Assembly: GCF_900182915.1 (NCBI RefSeq)
Contig: NZ_FXUG01000008.1
Coordinates: 62,001-126,000, forward strand
Reading direction: 5' to 3'
Source: Neorhodopirellula lusitana
Lineage (GTDB): Bacteria > Planctomycetota > Planctomycetia > Pirellulales > Pirellulaceae
DNA length: 64,000 bases
Below, in pieces: positions 38,324-47,200 of this stretch; the first letter of the stretch is position 1, and every line of letters begins with the position of its first letter. The notes under the pieces are model-generated. The model was given only the letters and a program-made list of their open reading frames with translations. It made no database searches and was not told the origin of the DNA. A program made the position numbers and the translations under genes.

Positions 38324-39490
38324 ATGAAAATTTTCGTGGCTGAATATTTATGTGGGGGTGGCATGTATGACACTCCCGTTGACACGATCCCGCCGTCTTT
38401 GTTGCGGGAGGGAACGGCAATGTTACGGTCCATTGTTGACGACCTGTCTCGTTGGGCGGACGTGTGCACGCCCGTGGATCCCCGGTTGCCCCACTTAATC
38501 GACGAACTGAACCAGGGGGCTATTGCCCAGCGTTGGGAAGGAGCATCTGGCGAGGCCGGGGGCGACCTTGCCAGTGTCATTGCTTCCGAAGGTAATGTCG
38601 CGGTGCAGGAAAGTGGGTCGGTGCAAACGATCACGATGAAGGAAGACGCATCTCCGTTGGCCGCGTGGGTGGAGGCGGCTTTGCAATGCGATGCGACCAT
38701 CGTGGTTGTGCCGGAGACCGACCAGTTGCTAACGAAGGTGGTCACGATGATGCGTGGTGCGGGTGTGCATGTACTTGCACCCAGTAACGCTGTGATTGCG
38801 ACGATGTCGGACAAGTGGCAAACAGCCAAGTGGTTGCATCGCGAAGGGATCCCGCATCCGGATGCATGGTCGCTTGATGTGAAGCGTGCCAAGCCAGTGG
38901 CCTCGCGCATCGTGACAACGCTCACCCAGCCCCCGACACCGAACTCTTGTGGAGATCAATGTTGGGTGAAACCACGCGACGGATGTGGGGCGATGGGGAT
39001 TCGAAGCTACCACGATTTGCGCGCGGCACTCGATGCGATGCAGCCTCACGAGTTTGTGCAACGGCACGTGCCGGGGCGTCCGGCTTCGGTGTTGGTGATG
39101 GGGTGTGAAGCGGATCGGTCGTACGCCTTATTGCCGGCGGTGTGGCAGTGCATTGACCAGGATGCGGCAAAGGGAAGTGATGAAGGCTGCTTGGTATCCG
39201 GTGGTGGCATCGGACCGGTGCCGGAGAGTCTGCAGTGCCGCGCCCACGCACTCGCGGCTCGCGTGATCGATTCATTGCCAGGCAAGTTGGGTGGCTTTGT
39301 GGGGATCGATATGGTTCTGGGGGATAACGCTCGTCACGACAGCGTCATCGAGGTGAATGCTCGTTTGACGACGTCTTATTTGGGGGTCCGTCAGATGGTT
39401 CATGAGAACCTATCACGCCGACTGTTTGAGCCAGTTTTGAGTCGACCCGAAGTGATGGTGGCGGATGAGGCGATTCAGTGGTCGGCATAA
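38324..39490 (+). CDS. ATP-grasp ligase, MfnD-like (tyramine-glutamate ligase family)
   Basis: A 388-residue ATP-grasp protein. The N-terminus MKIFVAEYLCGGG matches the EYxxGGG opening of MfnD-type enzymes, which in methanogens join glutamate to tyramine in methanofuran synthesis and have relatives in the C1 gene sets of methylotrophs and planctomycetes. ATP-grasp landmarks: CWVKPRDGCGAMGIR (ATP-binding loop), EFVQRHVPG and GGFVGIDMVLGD...SVIEVNARLTTSYLGVR (metal-binding Glu/Asn). An insert of about 50 residues near 75-125 is Gly/Ala/Glu-rich. If the assignment is right, it belongs to methanofuran-like cofactor synthesis for formaldehyde or formate handling (inference). No other C1 gene is in the window. 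The start ATG is at 38324. Confidence 0.78.
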   Translation: MKIFVAEYLCGGGMYDTPVDTIPPSLLREGTAMLRSIVDDLSRWADVCTPVDPRLPHLIDELNQGAIAQRWEGASGEAGGDLASVIASEGNVAVQESGSVQTITMKEDASPLAAWVEAALQCDATIVVVPETDQLLTKVVTMMRGAGVHVLAPSNAVIATMSDKWQTAKWLHREGIPHPDAWSLDVKRAKPVASRIVTTLTQPPTPNSCGDQCWVKPRDGCGAMGIRSYHDLRAALDAMQPHEFVQRHVPGRPASVLVMGCEADRSYALLPAVWQCIDQDAAKGSDEGCLVSGGGIGPVPESLQCRAHALAARVIDSLPGKLGGFVGIDMVLGDNARHDSVIEVNARLTTSYLGVRQMVHENLSRRLFEPVLSRPEVMVADEAIQWSA

Positions 39491-39656
39491 TGGGGAATCA
39501 AAGCGAGTCGTTGCGATGAGCGAACCGTTTTCGTTGGAACCTGCTCAAGTGTGGCCCCAGCCTGCCAGGACGCGTTCAGTGTGTTAGGATTCGCGGTGAG
39601 CTGGAGATGCCAGGAATTCGTTCTTTCGCCACCGATATTCGGAATCTAACCCAACG

Positions 39657-41261
39657 ATGTCCCCGATCGACTCTAGCGACGACTCGGATGCAGTGAAGGA
39701 AGCCAGTGATCTGGGTGAAATGTATGGGCTAGATGAAACCAGCAAGCGAGATGACGCGGGCAAGCGAGATGATGCCAGTAAGCTTGGTGATGCCAGTAAG
39801 CTTGGTGATGCCAGCGTGTCGAAGAATTTCAGTGAGACCAAACGTCTTAATGAGTTTGCCGGGTTGAACGAACTGGAGAGTCTCCGCGGGCTAGATGATC
39901 TCGACTTCGACGATGACGATGATTTGATCGCGGTGGGGTTTGCTGAAAGCGAGCCGTTTGCTGCCAACGAGGCGTTGCGTGGGCATCGAATCGCCATCGT
40001 GGGTCGGTTGGGTGGCATGAATCGGCGAGAAGCTAGCAACCTGTTGCGATCCTACGGGGCCGTGGTAGTTGAATCCGATTCGGCGGCCGTTGACTGGATT
40101 GTGATCGGTGCGGAAGAGTCACCGCTGGCGGAAGCGGAACTGATCGATGAAGCCACTCGCCAGCGGGCGCCGATAGGGCAGGCCCAAATCTTGCATGAGA
40201 CCGATTTGTGGCAGCGGTTGGGGATGGTCGATGCGGAGAATTCGATCCGTAAGTTACACACGCCCGCGATGTTGGCCCATTTATTAGGTGTGTCGGTCCG
40301 CGTGATTCGCCGTTGGCATCGCCGGGGATTGATCAAGCCAGTTCGAACGTTGCACCGTCTGCCGTACTTTGATTTTCAGGAAGTCGCAACTGCTCGGCGG
40401 TTGGCACAGTGGGTGGCCTCGGGCGCGAGCGCCGAAGCGATTGAACGTCGCTTGATGCAGTTGATTGAGATTGTTCCGGATTTGCGGCGACCGCTGGATC
40501 AGCTCTCGATTCTGATCGAGGGCAAACAGGTTTTGCTGCGTCAGGGTGCTGGCTTGATCGAGCCGGGCGGACAGTTGCGGTTCGATTTCGATCGACTCGA
40601 TGCAGCCGAAGACGCTGAACATCCCGATCACGCGGGCGATGATGAGGGAACGGTTTCGATTCGCTTTCCCGATCCGCTGGGACGCTCGGGGCAGATGGGG
40701 CGTCCGGGTCAGTTGGGAGGCGCGGGGCCGATCGAAATGTCGGACCCGATGGCTTTCCCGTTGCCCGACTCGATGCCGGGTAGTTCGGGGATGCTGGACG
40801 GCGATAGCGAAGATGAGCTGTTGATGTCAGCTTATGCAGCGGAAGACGACGACGACCTTGCCTATGCGGTGGACTGTTACCACGCGTTGTTGGCCCGCGA
40901 TGGTGCTCGGGCGGAATGGCATTTTCAGATCGGCGAATTGCTTTACCGACTCGATGAAGTCATCGCCGCACGGGAGCGTTATTACGCGGCGATCGAGGTG
41001 GACCCGGACTACGTCGAAGCACGTTCGAGTCTGGCGGGAGTGCTAGCGGAAACGGGCCAGTTGGAATTGGCCGTGGCTGCTTATCGTGGTGCGTTGTCGT
41101 TGCACGATGATTATCCCGACGTGCATTACAACTTGGGTCGGTTGCTCGATCAGCTCGACCGCACCGCCGAAGCGGATCATCATTGGAAGCGATTCTTGCA
41201 ACTCGCTCCGGGCAGTCCATGGGCGGACGAAGCCCGAGAACGACTCGGCATGCCGAGTTAG
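39657..41261 (+). CDS. BRCT-MerR-TPR domain protein
   Basis: A 534-residue cytoplasmic protein with an unusual order of parts. Residues 1-105 are acidic and low in complexity, including four 6-residue repeats. Residues about 107-188 look like a BRCT domain (LRGHRIAIVGRLGGMNRREASNLLRSYGA...DWIVIGAEE...LHETDLWQRL). Residues about 200-275 are a MerR-type helix-turn-helix (LHTPAMLAHLLGVSVRVIRRWHRRGLI...FDFQEV). After a Gly/Pro/Asp linker, residues about 396-525 are TPR repeats (AEWHFQIGELLYRLDEVIAARERYYAAIEVDPDY; DVHYNLGRLLDQL). BRCT usually reads NAD-dependent ligases or phosphopeptides, and MerR binds DNA. The combination suggests a DNA-bound scaffold or regulator, but no function is established. 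Converges on the Dus gene. Confidence 0.85.
   Translation: MSPIDSSDDSDAVKEASDLGEMYGLDETSKRDDAGKRDDASKLGDASKLGDASVSKNFSETKRLNEFAGLNELESLRGLDDLDFDDDDDLIAVGFAESEPFAANEALRGHRIAIVGRLGGMNRREASNLLRSYGAVVVESDSAAVDWIVIGAEESPLAEAELIDEATRQRAPIGQAQILHETDLWQRLGMVDAENSIRKLHTPAMLAHLLGVSVRVIRRWHRRGLIKPVRTLHRLPYFDFQEVATARRLAQWVASGASAEAIERRLMQLIEIVPDLRRPLDQLSILIEGKQVLLRQGAGLIEPGGQLRFDFDRLDAAEDAEHPDHAGDDEGTVSIRFPDPLGRSGQMGRPGQLGGAGPIEMSDPMAFPLPDSMPGSSGMLDGDSEDELLMSAYAAEDDDDLAYAVDCYHALLARDGARAEWHFQIGELLYRLDEVIAARERYYAAIEVDPDYVEARSSLAGVLAETGQLELAVAAYRGALSLHDDYPDVHYNLGRLLDQLDRTAEADHHWKRFLQLAPGSPWADEARERLGMPS
39741..39812 (+). repeat. 18-bp in-frame tandem repeat in the BRCT-MerR-TPR gene
   Basis: Four 18-bp units encode SKRDDA, GKRDDA, SKLGDA and SKLGDA (residues 29-52). 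The last two units are identical at the DNA level (AGTAAGCTTGGTGATGCC). It lies in the acidic N-terminal tail, where a change in copy number would not break a folded domain. Confidence 0.88.
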
Positions 41262-41313
41262 ATGCACGACAATCAAAATATTGCCCCGAGATAGCTTCCC
41301 GATTTAGAAGTAG

Positions 41314-41333
41314 CCGATGTCGCCAGACTTCGG
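41314..41333. repeat. Dispersed imperfect palindrome, CCGAAGTC family, copy 1
   Basis: On minus it reads CCGAAGTC-TGGC-GACATCGG and continues GCTAC. The arms pair except at one position. The copy at 60553-60576 has the same 24 bases with two differences, and a diverged copy lies at 48335-48354. All three are intergenic. Confidence 0.75.
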
Positions 41334-41443
41334 GGAAGCGGTGTTCGGGGTGAACTCTGGTTTGCCTGAACTCCGGTTTGCCTGAGGTCGTGCCGCTATT
41401 ACGCAATTTGCGTGCGGCATGGCGGTAACCGCCGATCTTGTTC

Positions 41444-41461
41444 TGATACCCGCGGCTAGCG
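41444..41461. repeat. Half copy of the 4004-4044 palindrome family
   Basis: On minus it reads CGCTAGCCGCGGGTATCA, identical to 4005-4023 except for one missing T. The other arm is absent here, so this is a solo arm, either a relic or a separate half element. Confidence 0.7.
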
Positions 41462-41556
41462 CCTTGCGGCTCAATCTTGCCCAGCGGCTCATGTTTCAGA
41501 AGGCGGCCATGGCAAATCGGCTGATGACGGTGTACCGACTTAATGCTTGAGCTGGT

Positions 41557-42633
41557 TTATTCTTCTTGCGAGCCGTGCAGTTCTCGGGGGACATGGCGTC
41601 CGGGGCCGTCCTCGGTGTAGTGCAATGTCATTGCGGTTTCGAATTCCTCGCGAGTGCGGAGGCGTCCGAAAGCGAGTCGCACGTTTTCGTAGTCGGGGTG
41701 ACTTTGGGAGTACTTGATGCAGAACTTCCGCATCAGCAACGGGGCTCGTTCGACGGTGTAGGTTTTCTCACACAGGCTGAAATGTTCTCGCATCACGGCA
41801 GCTTGCTCGTGCAGTGTCGGAGCGTCCGGCAACTTCCCGGTCTCGGCGAGTTCACGTGCTTGTTGGAAAACCCACGGGTTCCCGATCGCGCCCCGAGCCA
41901 CCGTGACCCCATCGACGCCAGTCTCTTCGATCATTCGCAGGGAGTCGTGAGCGTTGAACAGATCGCCGCTGCCTAGGATTTTCAGCCGGTCGCCAACGTG
42001 CGTTTTGACTTCTTTCAAAAACTCCCAGCGACTCGGGCCGATGTATCGCTGGACTACAGTGCGACCATGAACGGTGGCTGCGGCGAGTCCGGCATTGATG
42101 GCTCCGTCGAGTATTTCAAAGAACTGTTGCCGAGCCTCGTCGCTGTCGTCGATCCCGCGCCGCATCTTGACAGTGACGGGAATGTGATCGGGGACGATGT
42201 CTCGGGTTCGCTTCAAAATGTCAATCGCAACGGCGGGTTGCGACAGGTGGAAACCGCCTCGGCATCGACCCAGCACTTTTTTGACCGGGCAGCCGAAATT
42301 CACATCGATGATGTCGAAACCGGCTTCGACTAATTTCATCGCACCCAGCGAGAACTGTTCCGGTTCGGCGCCCATCAATTGACCGCCGACGGGATGTTCT
42401 TCGTCCGCGATATCCAAAAAGTGCCGAGTTCGCTGTCGCTTGGTCAGTGACAACAGGAACTGGTCCAGCATCACTTCGCACACGGAATAGCTCGCCCCAT
42501 GCCGACGAGCGATCACCCGCATCGGCAGGTCGCTGTAACCGGACAGGGCCGCTTGGACGACGGGGAAGCCGATCGGGACGTTGCCGATGGTCAGCGGTGG
42601 CAATTCAACAGGTTGGTTGGCAGAGGAAATCAT
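41557..42633 (-). CDS. dus: tRNA-dihydrouridine synthase (Dus family, DusB-like)
   Basis: A 358-residue FMN enzyme that reduces specific uridines in tRNA to dihydrouridine with NAD(P)H. Seen: VVQAALSGYSDLPMR at the start of the barrel, VGGQLMGAEPEQ, and IIDVNFGCPVKKV with the catalytic Cys115. The usual AGxxLL after the cysteine is replaced by RGGFHL. VTVKMRRGIDD, TVHGRTVVQRYIG and LGSGDLFN...GVDGVTVARGAIGNPWVF complete the flavin and tRNA-binding barrel. The C-terminal helical part is present, so the length is normal. ATG start at 42633; divergent from the yhaO-like gene. The exact uridine position modified cannot be told from sequence. Confidence 0.92.
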   Translation of the reverse strand: MISSANQPVELPPLTIGNVPIGFPVVQAALSGYSDLPMRVIARRHGASYSVCEVMLDQFLLSLTKRQRTRHFLDIADEEHPVGGQLMGAEPEQFSLGAMKLVEAGFDIIDVNFGCPVKKVLGRCRGGFHLSQPAVAIDILKRTRDIVPDHIPVTVKMRRGIDDSDEARQQFFEILDGAINAGLAAATVHGRTVVQRYIGPSRWEFLKEVKTHVGDRLKILGSGDLFNAHDSLRMIEETGVDGVTVARGAIGNPWVFQQARELAETGKLPDAPTLHEQAAVMREHFSLCEKTYTVERAPLLMRKFCIKYSQSHPDYENVRLAFGRLRTREEFETAMTLHYTEDGPGRHVPRELHGSQEE

Positions 42634-42936
42634 GTGCGGAATTTAGCCGCAAAGACGGCTTTCGCGAAGTAGCAGCCTGGCTACGGGCGGCGATGTGGGT
42701 GCGACTGAACGGGTTTCCAGGCAGTAAATCGCCGCATAATCCAGCGAGCTGCGTTCAATCAATATCAATCTCTGGGAAATCCGGCAAGTTTCCCGTCGAA
42801 TTGATTTTGCAGTGTTTCCCGAGATTCGTTAAAGTTTCACGGCACGATGCAATATCACACGCTGCCCGAAGGTGAATGTGTTGGCTCCGGCTGGCATGAA
42901 ATTGGAGGGCGGACATCGGTTTTCAGGGAGGAAACG
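42634..42936. other. Divergent intergenic gap between dus and yhaO-like genes
   Basis: Holds promoters for both directions, none certain. The yhaO frame is open back to 42847, but the start at 42937 is favoured by the strong ribosome site GGGAGG five bases before it, so 42847-42936 is taken as untranslated leader. Confidence 0.5.
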
Positions 42937-44250
42937 ATGCCGGGAGAATCATTCCGCTTTATCCACGCCAGTGATTTCCATTTGGAAACACCGCTCGGGG
43001 ATCTTGATCAGCTGCCCAATAGCCTTCGCGATGCGATGGCAACGGCCCCTCGAGACGCAGCCGCAGCTGTGTTTGAAGCTGCGCTAGCCGAAAACATCGA
43101 TTTCTTGGTCCTGTCGGGCGACCTGTTGCATCCCGTTGCGGCGGGACCTCACGGAATGTCGCTGTTATTGGACAACTTTGAAAAGCTGCACGCGGCCGGA
43201 ACCCCGGTCTACTGGGCCGCCGGAATCGCTGACGATCCCAAGCAGTGGCCCGAAGCCGTGCCGTTGCCGCCGAACGTGACGTTATTCCCTCGCGATCGCG
43301 CCCTTTCGGTACCCTACGAACGCGCCGGGCGAGTGGTGTGCCACGTGGTCGGCCGTTCCAGCGAAGGGCGTGCCTCGTTGCATGTCCCTGGCTTCCAAAC
43401 TGAAACTACCGATGAGTTCACCGTCGCGGTCGGTTACGGCACCGCTGACGCATCGGCGTTGTCGGCTGGCCGGCACGATTATTGGGCCCTAGGTGGCCCG
43501 CACAATCACACCGAGATCGAAGGTGTCGGCGGTGCAGGCGCGTTTGCACCCGGTTCACCCCAAGGGCGCTGTCTCGCTGAGAATGGTGCTCACGGATATC
43601 TTGTCGTGGATGTGGATGCCGATCAAACCGCTCGCGTCCGCCAAGTGGAAGCAGACCGGTTCCGCTATGCACGGATCACGATTGATGCCGCCGAGATTCG
43701 CGCGGTTGGCACGCTGAGAAACCTGATTGGCCAAAAGATCTCCACGCTTGCCAATGAGAACGGCGGTCGGCATTTGTTGATCGCTTGGGACGTGACGCTG
43801 ACGGATCCCGAGATGCTTTCTTCGGTCGGTGATCCACATGAGTTGCTGCGTCAACTTCGCCAGGATCATGGCAACGGGAATCCAGCCGCGTGGACGACGC
43901 GACTCACCGTTCGTCCGCCGCATACCTATCCGAAGTCGTGGCGGGATGAGGACACCATTCTGGGTGACTTCTTAAGAGCGGCTGAGAAGTTTCGCAAAGT
44001 TGCCTCGGGCGGCGTTAGCGATATCAAGCCTCGCTCGAACGTTGAGTCGGGCAGTCAAGGCGCCGTGGCCAAGTCAGGTCCGATGCAGTTGATGCCGTTC
44101 ACGGAAGAACACGCCGAACTTTCCAGTACCGCGACGACGCTGTTGGGTGATGTGCCCGCGGGTGATCGTGATCTCACACTCGACGAAGCGACGCTGCTGG
44201 GCGTTGAATTACTTCGTGGTGGCAAACCTTCTTGGGGACGCAAATCATGA
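42937..44250 (+). CDS. yhaO: YhaO/SbcD/Mre11-like metallophosphoesterase with a degenerate metal motif
   Basis: A 437-residue protein of the Mre11/SbcD/YhaO group, partner of the downstream Rad50-like ATPase. Motif I is ASDFHLE (Asp13, His15) and motif II is LSGDLLHP (Asp62). Motif III, GNH(D/E) in active nucleases, reads GIADD at 96-100, so the Asn and catalytic His are missing. The late motif HDYWALGGPHNH (180-191) resembles the DYWALGHxH block of the family with Gly for one His. The pattern argues for weak or no nuclease activity, or for a changed metal site (inference). The ATG at 42937 has an excellent ribosome site. Its stop overlaps the yhaN start as ATGA, so the two are translationally coupled. 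Confidence 0.86.
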   Translation: MPGESFRFIHASDFHLETPLGDLDQLPNSLRDAMATAPRDAAAAVFEAALAENIDFLVLSGDLLHPVAAGPHGMSLLLDNFEKLHAAGTPVYWAAGIADDPKQWPEAVPLPPNVTLFPRDRALSVPYERAGRVVCHVVGRSSEGRASLHVPGFQTETTDEFTVAVGYGTADASALSAGRHDYWALGGPHNHTEIEGVGGAGAFAPGSPQGRCLAENGAHGYLVVDVDADQTARVRQVEADRFRYARITIDAAEIRAVGTLRNLIGQKISTLANENGGRHLLIAWDVTLTDPEMLSSVGDPHELLRQLRQDHGNGNPAAWTTRLTVRPPHTYPKSWRDEDTILGDFLRAAEKFRKVASGGVSDIKPRSNVESGSQGAVAKSGPMQLMPFTEEHAELSSTATTLLGDVPAGDRDLTLDEATLLGVELLRGGKPSWGRKS

Positions 44251-47200
44251 AGATCAAAGATATCCAAATTGACGGTTTCGGCGTCTGGACCGGACTCTCG
44301 GTCGACTCCATGAACGAAGGCATGACGCTGTTCTACGGGCCCAACGAGGCCGGGAAGACAACGTTGATGCAGTTCCTGCGTGCGATGCTTTATGGCTTCA
44401 CGCCCGAGCGACGTACTCGATATTTGCCGCCGGTTTATGGCGGCACTCCCGGTGGTGCGATTCGCGTGACCGGTCCGGGTGGTGGTTACGAGGTGCGACG
44501 CCACAGCCAGCTGACTGATCATACTTCGTCCGGGACGCTGACCGTCACCGGCGCCGATGGTTTGAGTCAAGGGCAGCATCGTTTGTCGGGCCTGTTGGGC
44601 GGAATCGATGAGTCGATTTTTTCCAATGTGTTTGCGATTGGTATTCGCGAACTGCAAGAGTTGTCGACGCTCGACGACACGTCTGCGGCTGACGAACTGT
44701 ACAAGCTAAGCAGTGGTTTGGATCGTGTTTCGTTGGTGGACGTGTTGCGTTCGCTTCGTGCGGGACGTGGCGAACTGGTTGGCCGTGGTGCGGCGACACA
44801 GGATGAAGAAGATGCCGCCGCTGGCAAACTTGCTGGCATGATGAGCAAACGTGAAAAGTTGCGGGACGAGATCCAGCGTCTGAGTGGGCAAACTCGCCGG
44901 TGGAGCGAATTGGCCACCCAGCGACGTACCCAAAGCCAAGAGATTGAATCGCTTCGATCACGAATGGTGGCTTGGGAGCGGGAAGCACGTTGCGTGGAAA
45001 TCGCGACCAGTGTGTTCGATCCTTGGCAAGAACGTGAACAGATTCGCGAACAGATCGCGGATATCGAAAACGAAGCCAGCCTGCCTGACGAGGCTCCATC
45101 CCAGCTTGTTCAGATCGATGCGATGATCGAAGAGCGACGTGGGAAGGTGGAAGAGATCAAGAACCGCCGCCGCGGTTTGCGTGACAAAGCGGAACAACTT
45201 CCCGTCAACAAACGCTTGTTCGACTTGCAGGGACGAATCGAAGCGGCCACTCAACAAGCGACTTGGGTGGAAGCACTCGAAGAACAGATCAGCCGTATTG
45301 ACGTGCAGATTGAAAAGGCACGCAAACAGGTCGAGGTCGACGCGGATCGCCTCGGGATCGATGAAGGCGAGCGAGAAATGCTTGCCCAGGGCGAGTCAGG
45401 TGAGTTGCCAGACTTTTCGCGACAGACGCTGTCGGTTCTGACGGGCCCGGCAAAGAACGTCAAAGAACAGATGTTCTTGCTGAAGCAGGCTCGAAGCGAA
45501 GGAAAGAATCATAAGGTCCGTGCCGAGAAGCATGGTGAGCGTTTGCAAGAACTGTTGCGTCGCGCTCACGCCGATGACGTGCCGCAAGCAATTCGCCGCG
45601 AACGTGAAAACATTGCGTCGCTGCGTCACCGAATTCAACTGAGCCAGCATCTCGAAAAGCTGATTCGTCAGCATCGGGATCTGGAGCAAGAGTCGATCGA
45701 GTTGACGACCGACGAAGCTCTGCCGATCGATCGTTTGTTCGTGCTCGGCCTGCCATTCATCTTTGGCGGGATGTTGGTGTTGTACGGTCTGTTCAACGTC
45801 TTCCAAATCACGACGTTCGTCGGCCAGCCCAATCCAACTCAAGGCATGATGTGCATCCTGTTCGGTGCCATGGCGCTGTTGGTGTATTACCTGTCGCGTG
45901 AGCGTGGGCAACGCAGCGCGGTCTTGGACCTGGAAGATTGCGAGCGACAAATTGATAGCGTTCGTCGCCAGATTCGCGAGGTCGAATCAGAGCGTTCGGA
46001 TGTGGATTCATCGTCGCATCACTCCAAAGAATCTCTGGAAGCTCAACTTCGCGAAGCCGACCAATTGTTGGGCGAACTCGAAGAAGCGGAACCGGTTCAC
46101 CTGTCGCACATGGCGGCTGAGCAGTCTTACAAGGCTTCGTATCAACGCGCAACCAAGGCGGCTGACGGTTTGAAGACGGCTCGTCGTGAATGGACGGCGA
46201 CCTTGGATCGATTGGGGCTGTCGACCACGTTGTCACCGAAGAGTGTTCGGTCGCTGGGCGATGGATACGAAACGTTGCAATCCAGCATTCGTCGCTTGAA
46301 TGATCTGCGTGAAGAACGGGAACAACGCCGCAAAGAACGCCAGACGATCGCGAAACGAATTGAATCGCTTTACATCGAGTCAATCGACGCGTCCGATGAC
46401 AGCGAGAAATCCGAAGAGTACTACGAGCCAGAACGGTCCTCTTCAGCACCGCAGTCAAGGAAGCCAAAGAACGGTTCACGCGACAAGTCGTCGGGCTCTC
46501 GTGATAAGAAGGCTGCATACCGAACACATGGTTCCAATGGCTATGAAGACGACTATCAAGATGTCGACGTCGAGTCTTACGACAACGAGTATGACGATGA
46601 GGTCGACTCGCGTTCACAAATGCCACGGCAGGGTTCGAACAAGATTCAAAACCTGTTGAAGTCACGCTCCAATCCGCTTGATCAGTTGAACCACCTGCAC
46701 GAGGAATTGGCCCGTCAGCAGCACTGGATCAAGCAACGTCGCGATCTGAAGCGTCAAGATGCCCAGTATAAGAAGCAACAGTCGATGCACTCCCAAGCGA
46801 TTGAGCGTGGAGAGCAGCAGCGTCGGGCGTTGTGGGCGAAGTGTGGTGTCGCCACCGCGGAACAGTTCTATCAACTGGTTGATCGTAAGTCGCAATTGGC
46901 GCAGTACCGTAAGAACTTCGAAGATCTCGACAAGCAAATTCGCACGATGATTGGATCGTCGGTTAACTACGACGACGTGGCTCGTGAGATCGAAGGTGTG
47001 AAGGCGACCGACCTGGAACGCCGTTGGGACTCGCTGACCACACGGATGAGCGAAACAGAGGCTCGTGTCGCTGGATTGCAAACCGCCCAAGGTGAGCTGG
47101 CCGCCAGCATGAAGCAGCTTGGTGACGACGATCGTCTGATGACGGCTCGCTTGGAATTGGGATGTGTCGAACGACAACTCAACCAGCTTGCACGACGCTG

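Larger units (their letters stand above)
41262..41556. other. Convergent intergenic region rich in hairpins and dispersed repeats
   Basis: 295 bp between the 3' ends of the BRCT-MerR-TPR and Dus genes. Contains four palindromic elements: a dispersed hairpin (41314-41333), ACGCAATTTGCGT (41401-41413), GGCGGTAACCGCC (41421-41433) and a copy of one arm of the 4004-4044 palindrome (41444-41461). No gene is seen. The hairpins could end both convergent transcripts. Confidence 0.7.

Noticed and set aside
45808-46665. 285-codon minus-strand ORF inside yhaN
   Set aside because: Overlaps the coiled-coil and low-complexity part of a gene with clear Walker motifs; shadow frame.
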